DNA of 49,701 nucleotides from a virus. A program made the position numbers and the translations under genes. Positions 1-7,840 of the stretch are shown piece after piece (position 1 is the first letter of the stretch; every line of letters begins with the position of its first letter). The stretch lies in the IMG/VR virus record IMGVR_UViG_3300027826_000010, positions 1 through 49,701 of that record; one strand, written 5' to 3'. The notes below the pieces were generated by a model that was not told where the DNA came from, ran no database searches, and worked only from the letters and a program-made list of their open reading frames with translations.

Positions 1-48
1 ATCTCGCTTGCCAACTTCCAGCTGCAGCAGGAAGTTGGCCAGCGAGAT
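1..48. other. Fold-back artefact at the left contig end
   Basis: Bases 1-19 are the reverse complement of bases 30-48 with one mismatch, hinged on the palindrome GCTGCAGC at 21-28. Bases 1-17 are absent from the other copy of this region, where the sequence before the matching point (49559-49575) is different and keeps the tail-fibre gene open. The simplest reading is a fold-back chimera at a read or contig end, so bases 1-17 are probably not phage sequence. A real terminal hairpin is less likely because the fibre reading frame continues only through the other copy. Confidence 0.75.
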
Positions 49-900
49 CTTGCGCGCGTAGCCATCGGCCGCAGCGTTCTGCACGAAGACGGCTCCGACC
101 GCTGGGACCTCGAGCGCCGTGTTGGAGTTGAGGTAGTGGGCAAAGAGATTGCCCACGTTGTCGCGCTCCGCGAGCGTGTTCGGCGTGGCAGCGGTGTCGA
201 TCGCGACCGAGAGCGGAGTCACCTGCAGGTTGATGTTGACCCCATCGCCCCAGACTCCGGTCGGCCCAGCTGCGCCGCCCTGCGGGATCGCGACGCCCGT
301 GCCGCCTGCGGTCTTCGCAGTCAGCGTGTGCGAGCCCGTCGTGTTGTTGACGAGCAGCCATTCCTGCGTGGTCGTCGGGAACACGATCGTCAGGTTCGAG
401 GTAAGCGCGCCGTTGAACTCGATGATCGGCTTGCGCCACTGCGCGGGCGTGAGCGAGACCGAGCCGCCGGTCAGCGCATTCACGGCCGCGATGCCGTAGC
501 TGATCCCCGGCACCCAGCCAGCGCCGCCGCTATCCGGGTTCGTCGCATTCGCGGCCGACTGGTTGAGCCACAGGCCCGAGCCATCAGCCATGCCCAGCAG
601 CGCGCCGACTGCGTAGCCGCTGATCGCGCCTTCGACTCCCGAATCAAACAGGTACGGCTGACCGGCCTGCAGCGCGAAGAGGTGCGTGCTCATCGTGTAC
701 AGGATGCCGTTGAAGTCCTGACCGAGCGGCGGCTCGCCACCCGAGATCTCCGGCTGCATCGTTACCGGAGGGAATCCGAGGTGCCACGACGCCGCATTGA
801 CCGGGGACACCGAAGTGTCCGGGATCGGGAACGTGATGTTGCCGCCTGCCGCTGCGATCGCGAAGGCTTCGGGGATGAATGCAGGAGTGGGTGCGCCCAT
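1..900 (-). CDS. Tail fibre protein, N-terminal part (gene crosses the contig ends)
   Basis: The frame opens with ATG at 898-900, three bases after the stop of the upstream baseplate gene, and stays open to the left end. After circularisation it continues at 49575 and stops at 49259, giving a 399-residue protein. The N-terminal 120 residues (TPAFIPEAFA..., FPPVTMQPEISGGEPPLGQD, FNGILY, ISGYAVG, PDSGGAGW) resemble the start of the fibre at 48512-49255, so the two are paralogues sharing an attachment domain. The middle looks like a beta-rich shaft. The C-terminus, encoded at the right end, resembles gp53-like fibre tips. The protein probably attaches to the baseplate and contacts the host surface. 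Codons left of position 18 come from the artefact and should be ignored. Confidence 0.85.
   Translation of the reverse strand, partial: MGAPTPAFIPEAFAIAAAGGNITFPIPDTSVSPVNAASWHLGFPPVTMQPEISGGEPPLGQDFNGILYTMSTHLFALQAGQPYLFDSGVEGAISGYAVGALLGMADGSGLWLNQSAANATNPDSGGAGWVPGISYGIAAVNALTGGSVSLTPAQWRKPIIEFNGALTSNLTIVFPTTTQEWLLVNNTTGSHTLTAKTAGGTGVAIPQGGAAGPTGVWGDGVNINLQVTPLSVAIDTAATPNTLAERDNVGNLFAHYLNSNTALEVPAVGAVFVQNAAADGYARKISLANFLLQLEVGKRD
18..143. repeat. Terminal direct repeat, left copy (circular-genome overlap)
   Basis: These 126 bases are identical to 49576-49701. The length is that expected from the overlap an assembler leaves when a circular or circularly permuted genome is cut open with a k-mer near 127. 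The repeat lies inside one continuous tail-fibre reading frame, which argues against a genuine short terminal repeat at a packaging end. Joining the ends gives a circle of 49,558 bp (18-49575). Confidence 0.9.
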
Positions 901-903
901 GAA

Positions 904-3462
904 TCAGGCTCCGTTATAGAAAGCGCCGAAGTTGAACGGCTTGGAGAGTGCGCCCGCCTCTTGGAACCCGAACAGTTCCTCCGGGACGATGTTGATGGTG
1001 ACACCAACGCCGGCCGGATGCGCGAGCACTCCCGAGAATTCGAGGATCGCTAGCTCGATCGTCGTCAGCGTGAAGTTGAAATGGTAGGCCATCTCCATGC
1101 CGCCGAGGTCTTGCGTGTAGCAGCGACCGCGACCGGGAAAGAGGTTCGTGATCAGGCGATTCAGCGCGGGCGCGGTGGTCGCGCACACGTTCGCCAACGC
1201 CTTCGTCAGTAGCAGCGTGAGGTAGGGCCCGTCGCTGAGCCTGTACGAGCCCGTCGAGATCTCGCCCGAAAAGAAAGGCCCGCCGGCGGTCGGCAGAGTC
1301 AGGTTGCCGAAGTTCTGCCAGTCCTTCGGCGTGTCGGTGTTGTCGAAGCCGAACGCGCCCGAGCTTCCGGGGATCGGGATCACTCGCGACACGCCGAGAA
1401 TCAGGCCCCAGATGTCGAGCCCGAAGCCGCTCGCGGTCTCGATGTTCCAGACCTGCAGGTAGAAGTCTTGGATGTTCGCGGCCGGGTCGAACCACTGACC
1501 GAAGTCCTCGACCAGTGCGAGGATCGTCGGGCTGTTCGCGTACTGCGAGATCACCGTTACATCGATGTCGAACTCGGTGACGAGGAACGACACGCCGAGA
1601 TCGACCGCCGTCCCGAAGGGGACGTGCGTGCCGAAGGGGATCCCCTGAGTCGCGACGCTGCCGATCGGGATCTCGATGTCGACCACGCCGGTCACTGCGC
1701 CGGCCGTGAGGCCCGCAGCGGTCAGCGCAGCGCGCGCATCCGTCGCCGTGAGCCCAACCACGTCGGGCACCACCGCGAACTGCGCACCGAGCGACAGGGT
1801 GATGTTGACCGGATCGCCGGGGAGCCCGAGCGCGCCAGCGCCGGGACTCTGCTGGAACACGATGCCGACTGGCACCGAGGCGTTGTAGAGGTTCGAGACG
1901 TTGCCGAGGACGAAGCCAGCGCCAGTGATCGTGCTCGTCGCAGTCGCGAGCGTGTCACCGATAACGTCGGGAACCGCGATGATGCACGACTCTCCGAACG
2001 GCTGATCCGGAGGAGTGAAGTTCGAGGTGTAGCGCGCGAGGCCCTTCGTTACCCGGATCTCGTCAATGAATCCGGGATCCAGCCCGCCCGCGATCGTCGC
2101 GCTCCAACCGAATGTCGCGCTCGATCCAGCTGGCGGACCTGCGTAGCCATTCCAGTTCGATGAATGGACGCCCTGCTCGACGCCATCCAGCCACAGATGC
2201 CCGTTTGCTCCCTGCCTCGTGATCGCGAAGTGGTGCCACGCCGACGTGCTGAGAGCGACCGCGCCACCGAGACCCGACCAACTCGGAATCGTCGGCTGCA
2301 CTTGGAAGTTGCCGCCCGTGACCGACGACGCGACCAGCTTGATACCGCTGGTCCCGCCGAAGGACACGAGGTCGTCGCCGTAGTCAACGATGACGAGGTT
2401 CGCGGTGTTCGTCGGCGTGAGGTAGAACCAGCCCTCGATCGTGAAGTCGCCAGACGCATCCGAGAGGATGTCGAGCGGCGAAGAGGCAGCGATCGGCGTG
2501 GCGACGTAGCTGTGATCCGCCGTGCCAGTGCTCGGCAGGTTGAACGATCCGACGCCCCACAGCAGTTGGCTGCCTGAGATCGCCGCGATTCCGCTCACCG
2601 TCATCGGGTGCGCGAAGTTCGATGAGTCGAGGACCGTGGTCGAGAGGTCAGGCCCGTCGAACGTCAGCAGCAGTACGACTTCCGCGAAGTGCGGGTCGCA
2701 CGGATAGTCCGGGCCAGCCGGGAAGGTCCACTCCAGCGCGATCCCGTCCGGCGCGTTGATCGTGTGCGGAGACGGCACGCCCCACAGCGCGGTCTCGCTG
2801 ACCGTGCCCGATAGCTCGTGGTAAGCGAGCGAGAGCGGCAAGCCACCGCCGATCGCGAAGGCATCAGAGACCCAGCCGGACGGGGATTGCACGGTCGTAT
2901 CGAGACCCCAGCCGCCCCGGCTCACTGAGACGCCCGACACCAGCATGTCGCCCGCGTTGCCCGCGAGCGCTGGCATCAGAAGCGTCCACTGCGCCGGGTC
3001 GAGAGTCTGACCTGCGTTCTGCTGGATCGCCGTCGAGAGGTTGAACGACGGGTCCACGTCGATCGACACCGACGCGATCATCCCGTAGTGCTGCAGGAAT
3101 GACGGCGAGCCTCCGATCGTCACTACGAAATCGGAGCCGGTGAAAACGTCCGTCACGTCCGGCAAGCACACCGCCGCGACCAGCAGCCGCTCGTCGCTCG
3201 CCGTCCCGGCGGCATTGTTCGGGCAGATAGCGACCTGACATGGCAGGCCCGCATACGTGATCGTGATGTCGCCCAGCGTCACGCTGCCGAGCGGGAAGGC
3301 CTCGATGTAGAACAGGCCGGTGATCGCGAGATTGTTTCCCGGCGGCAGCAGTACGCCCTGAGCGAACGGCTGCGTCAGCACGTTCCCCGCGAATGACTGC
3401 GGCGTGGGCTGCAGCGCCCACTTCGCACTCGGCCGGACGATCGGTGTGGCTGCGCGACTCAT
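904..3462 (-). CDS. Baseplate protein: LamG + two PASTA + DUF2612 fusion
   Basis: An 852-residue protein directly after baseplate J. Residues about 1-260 are beta-rich and unrecognised. Residues about 263-485 look like a LamG/concanavalin-type lectin fold, with the core motifs FTIEGWFY and WHHFAITR followed by LWLDGVEQ. Two PASTA-like repeats follow (about 497-560, starting VPDVIGDT; about 564-628, starting VPDVVGLT). The last 220 residues match the DUF2612 tail family usually found after gp47/J genes, including VWNIETASGFGLDIWGLILG. DUF2612 proteins normally stand alone at about 200 residues, so the N-terminal 630 residues are an unusual extension. LamG commonly binds glycans and PASTA binds peptidoglycan or related ligands, which suggests a baseplate-borne envelope-binding device. 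That role is inferred. Confidence 0.82.
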   Translation of the reverse strand: MSRAATPIVRPSAKWALQPTPQSFAGNVLTQPFAQGVLLPPGNNLAITGLFYIEAFPLGSVTLGDITITYAGLPCQVAICPNNAAGTASDERLLVAAVCLPDVTDVFTGSDFVVTIGGSPSFLQHYGMIASVSIDVDPSFNLSTAIQQNAGQTLDPAQWTLLMPALAGNAGDMLVSGVSVSRGGWGLDTTVQSPSGWVSDAFAIGGGLPLSLAYHELSGTVSETALWGVPSPHTINAPDGIALEWTFPAGPDYPCDPHFAEVVLLLTFDGPDLSTTVLDSSNFAHPMTVSGIAAISGSQLLWGVGSFNLPSTGTADHSYVATPIAASSPLDILSDASGDFTIEGWFYLTPTNTANLVIVDYGDDLVSFGGTSGIKLVASSVTGGNFQVQPTIPSWSGLGGAVALSTSAWHHFAITRQGANGHLWLDGVEQGVHSSNWNGYAGPPAGSSATFGWSATIAGGLDPGFIDEIRVTKGLARYTSNFTPPDQPFGESCIIAVPDVIGDTLATATSTITGAGFVLGNVSNLYNASVPVGIVFQQSPGAGALGLPGDPVNITLSLGAQFAVVPDVVGLTATDARAALTAAGLTAGAVTGVVDIEIPIGSVATQGIPFGTHVPFGTAVDLGVSFLVTEFDIDVTVISQYANSPTILALVEDFGQWFDPAANIQDFYLQVWNIETASGFGLDIWGLILGVSRVIPIPGSSGAFGFDNTDTPKDWQNFGNLTLPTAGGPFFSGEISTGSYRLSDGPYLTLLLTKALANVCATTAPALNRLITNLFPGRGRCYTQDLGGMEMAYHFNFTLTTIELAILEFSGVLAHPAGVGVTINIVPEELFGFQEAGALSKPFNFGAFYNGA

Positions 3463-3465
3463 GGC

Positions 3466-4905
3466 CTACACCAAGTTGACCGTCACGGTTCCGAGCGTCG
3501 GCGCCTGATCGATTCCGACCAGCTGCGCGGTCGCGGTCGCGGTGCCGGTGACCACCTCGGGCGATCCCACGGTGCCGGTGGCCTCAGCGCTCATCTGGTA
3601 GGTGCCGATCCCGCCTGCTGCGCCGGTCAGCTGTTGGACGATCTGCGTGGCTGCAGGGATGTCCGTGCCAGCGATGACGGTGCCGGGCGTCAGGGTTCCG
3701 CTCGTTACGCCTGTGACGGTCAGCACGTCCGATGCATTGACGAGCGTCGCGTGACCGCTGAAGGCGGAGCCGAGAAAGATCGAGAGCACCTGCACAGGGA
3801 CCGAGGGGCCTTCGCAGTTCGCGACCGGGCCGTAGAAGTTGGCAGCCAGCAGGAACGAGCCGATGCGCACGCGGCGCGAGCCCGGCAGCGTCCCGTTGAA
3901 CTGCGCGGTGATCGCAGCCGTGACGTCCTGCACGATCGTGCTCGGCAGCGCGGCCGAGTCCACGATGTTGACCGTGAAGTTATAAGCGGCGGGGTTCGTC
4001 GCGCAGTTCTCAAATTTGATGGTGTAGCTCGGCTGCGGGAACGAGTACTGCGTATCGACCACAGTCTCCGACACGTTGCCGTTCATATCGCAGCCGAGAT
4101 CCTTCTTCGTCCAAATCGCATTCGCGATGTCCTGCGCCACGCCGCCGATCACGCCGACGTACACGGAGTGCGCGACGAGCTCGAAGTTGGTGGAGCCGAC
4201 GAAGATGGGCGAGCCGGTCGTGTTCTCGAACACGTAGGCATCGGTGACCCCCGGCAGGTCGATGACCGCGCCGTAGATCGCATCCGCGCTCCCGTGCGCA
4301 TTCGCAGCGACCGACTGCTCGCGGCGGAACTCGAACGACGAGGTGCTTTCGACGTTGGTGCCGTCGATGCCATCGGCCGAGTTGTTGATCGAGTCCCAGC
4401 CGGGAATCGACTGGTAGATCCGCGTCAGCGAGTTCGCCGGGCAGGGGATCGGGCCGTTGACCACGTTTTGGAACTGCAGCGTGATCGTACCGCCCGAGGG
4501 GATGGTGCCGCCGTCCGTGCAGACGTAGAGATTGTTCGACGTGTCCTGAGCCTGCGCGCCCGCCGGGATCACCGCTCCGACCAGTCCGATGCACTCGCAC
4601 TGCACGATCGTCGGCGCGCCCGGCATCCGGTTGATGAAGTAGATCCGCGCGATGGCGTCCTGCATGAAGCCGGAGTTGAGGTCCGGGTTGACTCCATTCA
4701 CGAGGTTCGTAAAGAGCGCGTAGCAGTTCGAGATCGCAGCCGCGAGCGAGGTGGCCAGCTGCCCCTGCGGCGTGCTCAGCGCGGGGTTGAGGTTCCCGCC
4801 GAACGCGGCATTGATGTCCTGCAGCACGCCCGCGAGCACCGCCGCTTCGGTCGGAACCACGAGGCCAGTGGCGGTCCACTGGATGGGCGGAACATTCGTG
4901 CTCAT
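3466..4905 (-). CDS. J: Baseplate wedge protein, J/gp47-like
   Basis: A 479-residue protein of the phage baseplate assembly J family (Mu gp47, P2 J). The N-terminal region shows the family pattern (PTEAAVLAGVLQDINAAFG, STPQGQLATSLAAAI) and the central region has LPGVTDAYVFEN. The ATG overlaps the stop of the gp46-like gene by 4 bp. Residues about 385-455 form an extra module (LTVTGVTSGTL then GTDIPAATQI and GIGTYQMS) that recurs in the sheath and the large cement protein of this phage, so it looks like an inserted decoration domain and not part of the J core. The protein is expected to form the wedge ring around the hub. Confidence 0.9.
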   Translation of the reverse strand: MSTNVPPIQWTATGLVVPTEAAVLAGVLQDINAAFGGNLNPALSTPQGQLATSLAAAISNCYALFTNLVNGVNPDLNSGFMQDAIARIYFINRMPGAPTIVQCECIGLVGAVIPAGAQAQDTSNNLYVCTDGGTIPSGGTITLQFQNVVNGPIPCPANSLTRIYQSIPGWDSINNSADGIDGTNVESTSSFEFRREQSVAANAHGSADAIYGAVIDLPGVTDAYVFENTTGSPIFVGSTNFELVAHSVYVGVIGGVAQDIANAIWTKKDLGCDMNGNVSETVVDTQYSFPQPSYTIKFENCATNPAAYNFTVNIVDSAALPSTIVQDVTAAITAQFNGTLPGSRRVRIGSFLLAANFYGPVANCEGPSVPVQVLSIFLGSAFSGHATLVNASDVLTVTGVTSGTLTPGTVIAGTDIPAATQIVQQLTGAAGGIGTYQMSAEATGTVGSPEVVTGTATATAQLVGIDQAPTLGTVTVNLV

Positions 4906-5264
4906 AGGGCCACCGTGAAGCTGGAACCGTCAGACGTGGTGAACTGTACTTGGCCGACGACCTGTCGTCCCATGAAAGCGGAGACGACGCAGGTGGCGCT
5001 CTCGACGTCCGGCACCGTCAGCGCAGCGGCAGCGATCGCGCCCTGCAGCACGTTGAGCGGAGGCGACTTGCCAAGGATCTCCTGCAGGTACGGCACGCCC
5101 TGACTGTCGTCGAAGTACACCTCTCCGAGGAACACGCGGCACGCCGACGCGACGTCTTGCGTGATCGAGTAGGGCGGCTTCGCGAGCGCGATGTTGTGGT
5201 TCGCATCCGCGATCAGGTCCCAAGCCTCGACGTCGAGATAGAGAGTCGAAAACGGCGCGCTCAT
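4902..5264 (-). CDS. Baseplate protein, gp46/W-like
   Basis: 120 residues from an ATG at 5262-5264; the frame extends further upstream but ATG gives the expected size and a 4-bp overlap with the spike gene. The sequence has the hallmarks of the Mu gp46/T4 gp25-like group: a start with LYLDVEAWDL, then DVASACRVFLGEVYFDDSQG, VPYLQEILGK and a C-terminal beta segment. In this family the protein joins the wedge to the sheath. Position between spike and J is the standard Mu-like order. Confidence 0.85.
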   Translation of the reverse strand: MSAPFSTLYLDVEAWDLIADANHNIALAKPPYSITQDVASACRVFLGEVYFDDSQGVPYLQEILGKSPPLNVLQGAIAAAALTVPDVESATCVVSAFMGRQVVGQVQFTTSDGSSFTVAL

Positions 5265-5908
5265 ACCGGTGGCCCCGTGTCTCCGCCACCAGTGGTGACG
5301 CCCGAGTGGGTGTGCGTTTCCCACAGCTTGCCATCGAGCGTGATCCCGCTCGCGTCGATCTGCAGCACCGTTCCGCCTCCGGTCAGCTTGATAACGGGCG
5401 CGGTGATGTCGATCTCTACCGGGCTCGTCGCCTTGATCGTGCCGTCCGCTAGCCACTGCAGGTACGAGGTCGGCTCAGCGCCGAGCATCCCGCCCACCCA
5501 CAGCCCATCGGCGTAGCCGAAGATGCGACCCGAGGGCGGCGGGCCGTGTTGCTTGCTCGCGATGACCGAGGACAAATCCCTCGAGCCGAAGACCATCAGG
5601 CCGATATCGCCCACCGCCGGATCGAGGATGATCGCGTTCGCTCCACCCTGCCAGCGCACGTAGGGGCGGTTGTAGAGCGTGACGTGAGGGACCGCCGTGC
5701 CGGCTCCGTCCACCTGATCCACAAGCACCTGCACGTCCATCATGCCGACCGGGCCGAGCCCGCCACCACGCACAGCGATCGCTTCCACGAGGATCGCCGT
5801 CTGCACCTTCCGAAGCCGCTGCTGGATGAGGAACTGCAGCATTTGGAATTCGGTCGCGCGCGAGGTCGGCTCAGTGAACGGACTCGCTACCGGGTTGGGG
5901 CTGCTCAT
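5261..5908 (-). CDS. Baseplate central spike protein (gp45/gp138-like)
   Basis: 215 residues. The ATG at 5906-5908 overlaps the stop of the hub gene by 4 bp and was preferred over upstream in-frame starts. An N-terminal helix (LQFLIQQRLRKVQTAILVE) and an OB-like domain (DVQVLVDQVDG, YVRWQGGANAIILDP, VGDIGLMVFGSRD) are followed by beta-helical repeats and a tip ending HTHSGVTTGGGDTGPP. The HxH pair in such tips binds iron in characterised phage spikes. The protein is the membrane-piercing tip of the tail. Confidence 0.9.
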   Translation of the reverse strand: MSSPNPVASPFTEPTSRATEFQMLQFLIQQRLRKVQTAILVEAIAVRGGGLGPVGMMDVQVLVDQVDGAGTAVPHVTLYNRPYVRWQGGANAIILDPAVGDIGLMVFGSRDLSSVIASKQHGPPPSGRIFGYADGLWVGGMLGAEPTSYLQWLADGTIKATSPVEIDITAPVIKLTGGGTVLQIDASGITLDGKLWETHTHSGVTTGGGDTGPPV

Positions 5909-6795
5909 GCTGCCGCCGATGCCGGGTAGCGCATGCATTCGAGGTGGGAGAACCAGCGGCCGCCCGGCTTGATCGCTTCCAACTCGTGCGTGAACTTGTA
6001 CGGGAACCACAGCCCGTTCGTGCCCGGCACCTCAGAGTCGCGGATCTCTACCGGGCTGCCGTTCTCGATCGCGGAGTTCCACAGGCAATCGAGTTCGATC
6101 CCGAAGCGGTTGAGCGTCACGTAGCCCACGAGCCCCGACGTCGGTGAGAGCACGATCGCGTTCTTGCCCTTTCGCGGCTGATTCTTCGGCGTGATGATCA
6201 GCGACGACTTCGCGTCGAAGTAGAAGTCGAAGTTCGCATCGCTCGCCAGCTGCCGGAACTGGTCCATCAGCGTGCCGCCAAGATACGGCGAGGCGATCGA
6301 GCCCTCCACTCCGTTGTTCTCGAACGCGAACCCCATCTGGCTCGCGAGCTTCGACGCCATGCCCGGCACGTCGGCCGCGCCGTTGATGCTCGTCGGCTGC
6401 GCTGCGAGGTACTGCTGGCCCATCCCCGTCATGGCGTTGATCGTGAGCGACACATCGGGCAGCGATCGATAGTCCGGCTGCGCGTCAAAGAATTGGCCCT
6501 CGAACACCTGCAGGAACCCGGACGAATCGCTCGCTTCGAGGATCACCAGCGCGCGCGCGTTGATGTTGATCGGGTTCCCGTCCTGACCGAAGAGCACCGT
6601 CACGGCGTTCATATCGGCCTGTCGCATGCCCCAGATGTGCAGCGCCAGCGAGTTCGTGAAGTTGCCCGCGCCCTGTAGCCGCGCGCTCATCCGGAAGCCC
6701 TGCAGGACGAGCGTGTTGGAATTCGTGCCGGGGAAATTACCGGTCGGCAGAATCAGCGTGGCCCGCAGGGTGCGGTTGACGAAGCTGGTGGTCAT
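5905..6795 (-). CDS. Baseplate hub protein (Mu gp44-like)
   Basis: 296 residues, between the plug and spike genes and overlapping both by 4 bp. The position and the pattern of beta-rich segments with a helical middle part (GMASKLASQMGFAFENNGVE, GTLMDQFRQLASDANFDFYF) match hub proteins of Mu-like and minimal myophages, which form the trimer between tube and spike. Assignment rests on synteny and general sequence character; no catalytic residues are expected. Confidence 0.75.
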   Translation of the reverse strand: MTTSFVNRTLRATLILPTGNFPGTNSNTLVLQGFRMSARLQGAGNFTNSLALHIWGMRQADMNAVTVLFGQDGNPININARALVILEASDSSGFLQVFEGQFFDAQPDYRSLPDVSLTINAMTGMGQQYLAAQPTSINGAADVPGMASKLASQMGFAFENNGVEGSIASPYLGGTLMDQFRQLASDANFDFYFDAKSSLIITPKNQPRKGKNAIVLSPTSGLVGYVTLNRFGIELDCLWNSAIENGSPVEIRDSEVPGTNGLWFPYKFTHELEAIKPGGRWFSHLECMRYPASAAA

Positions 6796-7175
6796 AGCGG
6801 CGCAGCCACCAGTCCAGCCGCTTCGAGATCCGCGAGCGTGAAGTACACGAGCACCCAGCGCGTGCCGAGCCCGGCGGGCAGCGGATCAGCGGGCGGGATC
6901 AGCGCAGTGGCCTGCGTGTCGATGAAGAGGAAGTCGCCCTCGAATCCGAGGTAGTGCGCACCGACCGTCATAAACGGCGGCGTGTTCTCAGGGAGCGGCG
7001 GGAAGGCGCGCACGATCCGGCCGGTGAACACCGCAGCGCCGTTCGCCACGAGGTCCATGTAGAGCGCGGCAGCTGCGCCAGCGCCGAGCAGGTACAGCGC
7101 GATCTCGACCGCTTGCCCTCCGAGCGTCACGGAGAAGTTCTGAGCCGGAACCGCTGCGAGTGGGATGGTCTGCAT
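6792..7175 (-). CDS. Baseplate plug-like protein
   Basis: 127 residues with the features of the small baseplate plug family known from cyanophage Pam3-type minimal myophages: an N-terminal QTIPLAAVPAQNFSVTLGGQ and a middle ALYMDLVANG. It sits between the Dit-like and hub genes, the position of the plug in that group. Such proteins line the upper hub channel. The start is fixed by a 1-bp stop/start contact with the Dit-like gene and a 4-bp overlap downstream. Confidence 0.65.
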   Translation of the reverse strand: MQTIPLAAVPAQNFSVTLGGQAVEIALYLLGAGAAAALYMDLVANGAAVFTGRIVRAFPPLPENTPPFMTVGAHYLGFEGDFLFIDTQATALIPPADPLPAGLGTRWVLVYFTLADLEAAGLVAAPL

Positions 7176-7840
7176 CAGTACGATCCCGGCGGGCCGATCG
7201 CGGCTGTGTCGAGCGCTTGCTGGCCGTCCTGCTGGATCTGCGACGAAGCGGCTTGCGGCTGCACGATGCCGACGCTCTCGGGCGGGAGCCCGGCGGGATC
7301 CGACGAGTTCGGAAGCTGCACAGCGGTCGTCGTGTACTGCGCCTGCACCTCGATGATCTGGATGAAGTAGACGTCCACTTCGGTGAGGAAGTACGCGCCC
7401 TTCGCTCCGCGCCGGCTGACCTCTTGCCGCTCCGCGTTCACGCTCTTGTAGATCGCCTCCGGCGTGACGACGGTGTACAGGAGCGTCGATTTTACGAGGT
7501 CGTCAATATCGGAGAGGAAGTCCGCGCGCTCGCTGAGCGTGCCCGACTTCGAGAACCGCATCAGGATCTCGAACGGCCGAACCACCTTGTTGTAGTTGGC
7601 GAAGCTGCCCGACTGGACCGGGTAGCTAGAGATTTCGTACTCCTGACGCCGGCTGAATTCGAGCACCGAGTCGGGGAAGAGGACCTGATTCCCGGCCGCA
7701 TCGAACACGCCCCACGACGGAGGCGACTTCGACGCCTTCCACAGAAGCGCTGCGATGGCCTCGCTCGCGATCGCCGCGACGACCGGGAGCGCGGCCGAGG
7801 GCGGCAGCTGGGGAATACCGGGGATGAATGGGCCGGCCAT
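7175..7840 (-). CDS. Dit-like baseplate/tail protein
   Basis: 221 residues immediately after the tape measure gene, where distal-tail proteins are encoded. The N-terminus is proline/alanine-rich with a short hydrophobic stretch (AALPVVAAIASEAIAALLW). The core (VLEFSRRQEYEISSYPVQSG, NYNKVVRPFEILMRF) is typical of Dit-like proteins of small myophages that connect the last tube ring to the hub. The C-terminal 50 residues are Gln/Ser-rich and probably flexible. Confidence 0.7.
   Translation of the reverse strand: MAGPFIPGIPQLPPSAALPVVAAIASEAIAALLWKASKSPPSWGVFDAAGNQVLFPDSVLEFSRRQEYEISSYPVQSGSFANYNKVVRPFEILMRFSKSGTLSERADFLSDIDDLVKSTLLYTVVTPEAIYKSVNAERQEVSRRGAKGAYFLTEVDVYFIQIIEVQAQYTTTAVQLPNSSDPAGLPPESVGIVQPQAASSQIQQDGQQALDTAAIGPPGSY

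Noticed and set aside
3634-5103. Plus-strand open frame of 489 codons across the baseplate J-like gene
   Set aside because: Arg/Asp/Val-rich shadow of the J gene with no domain and no ribosome site.
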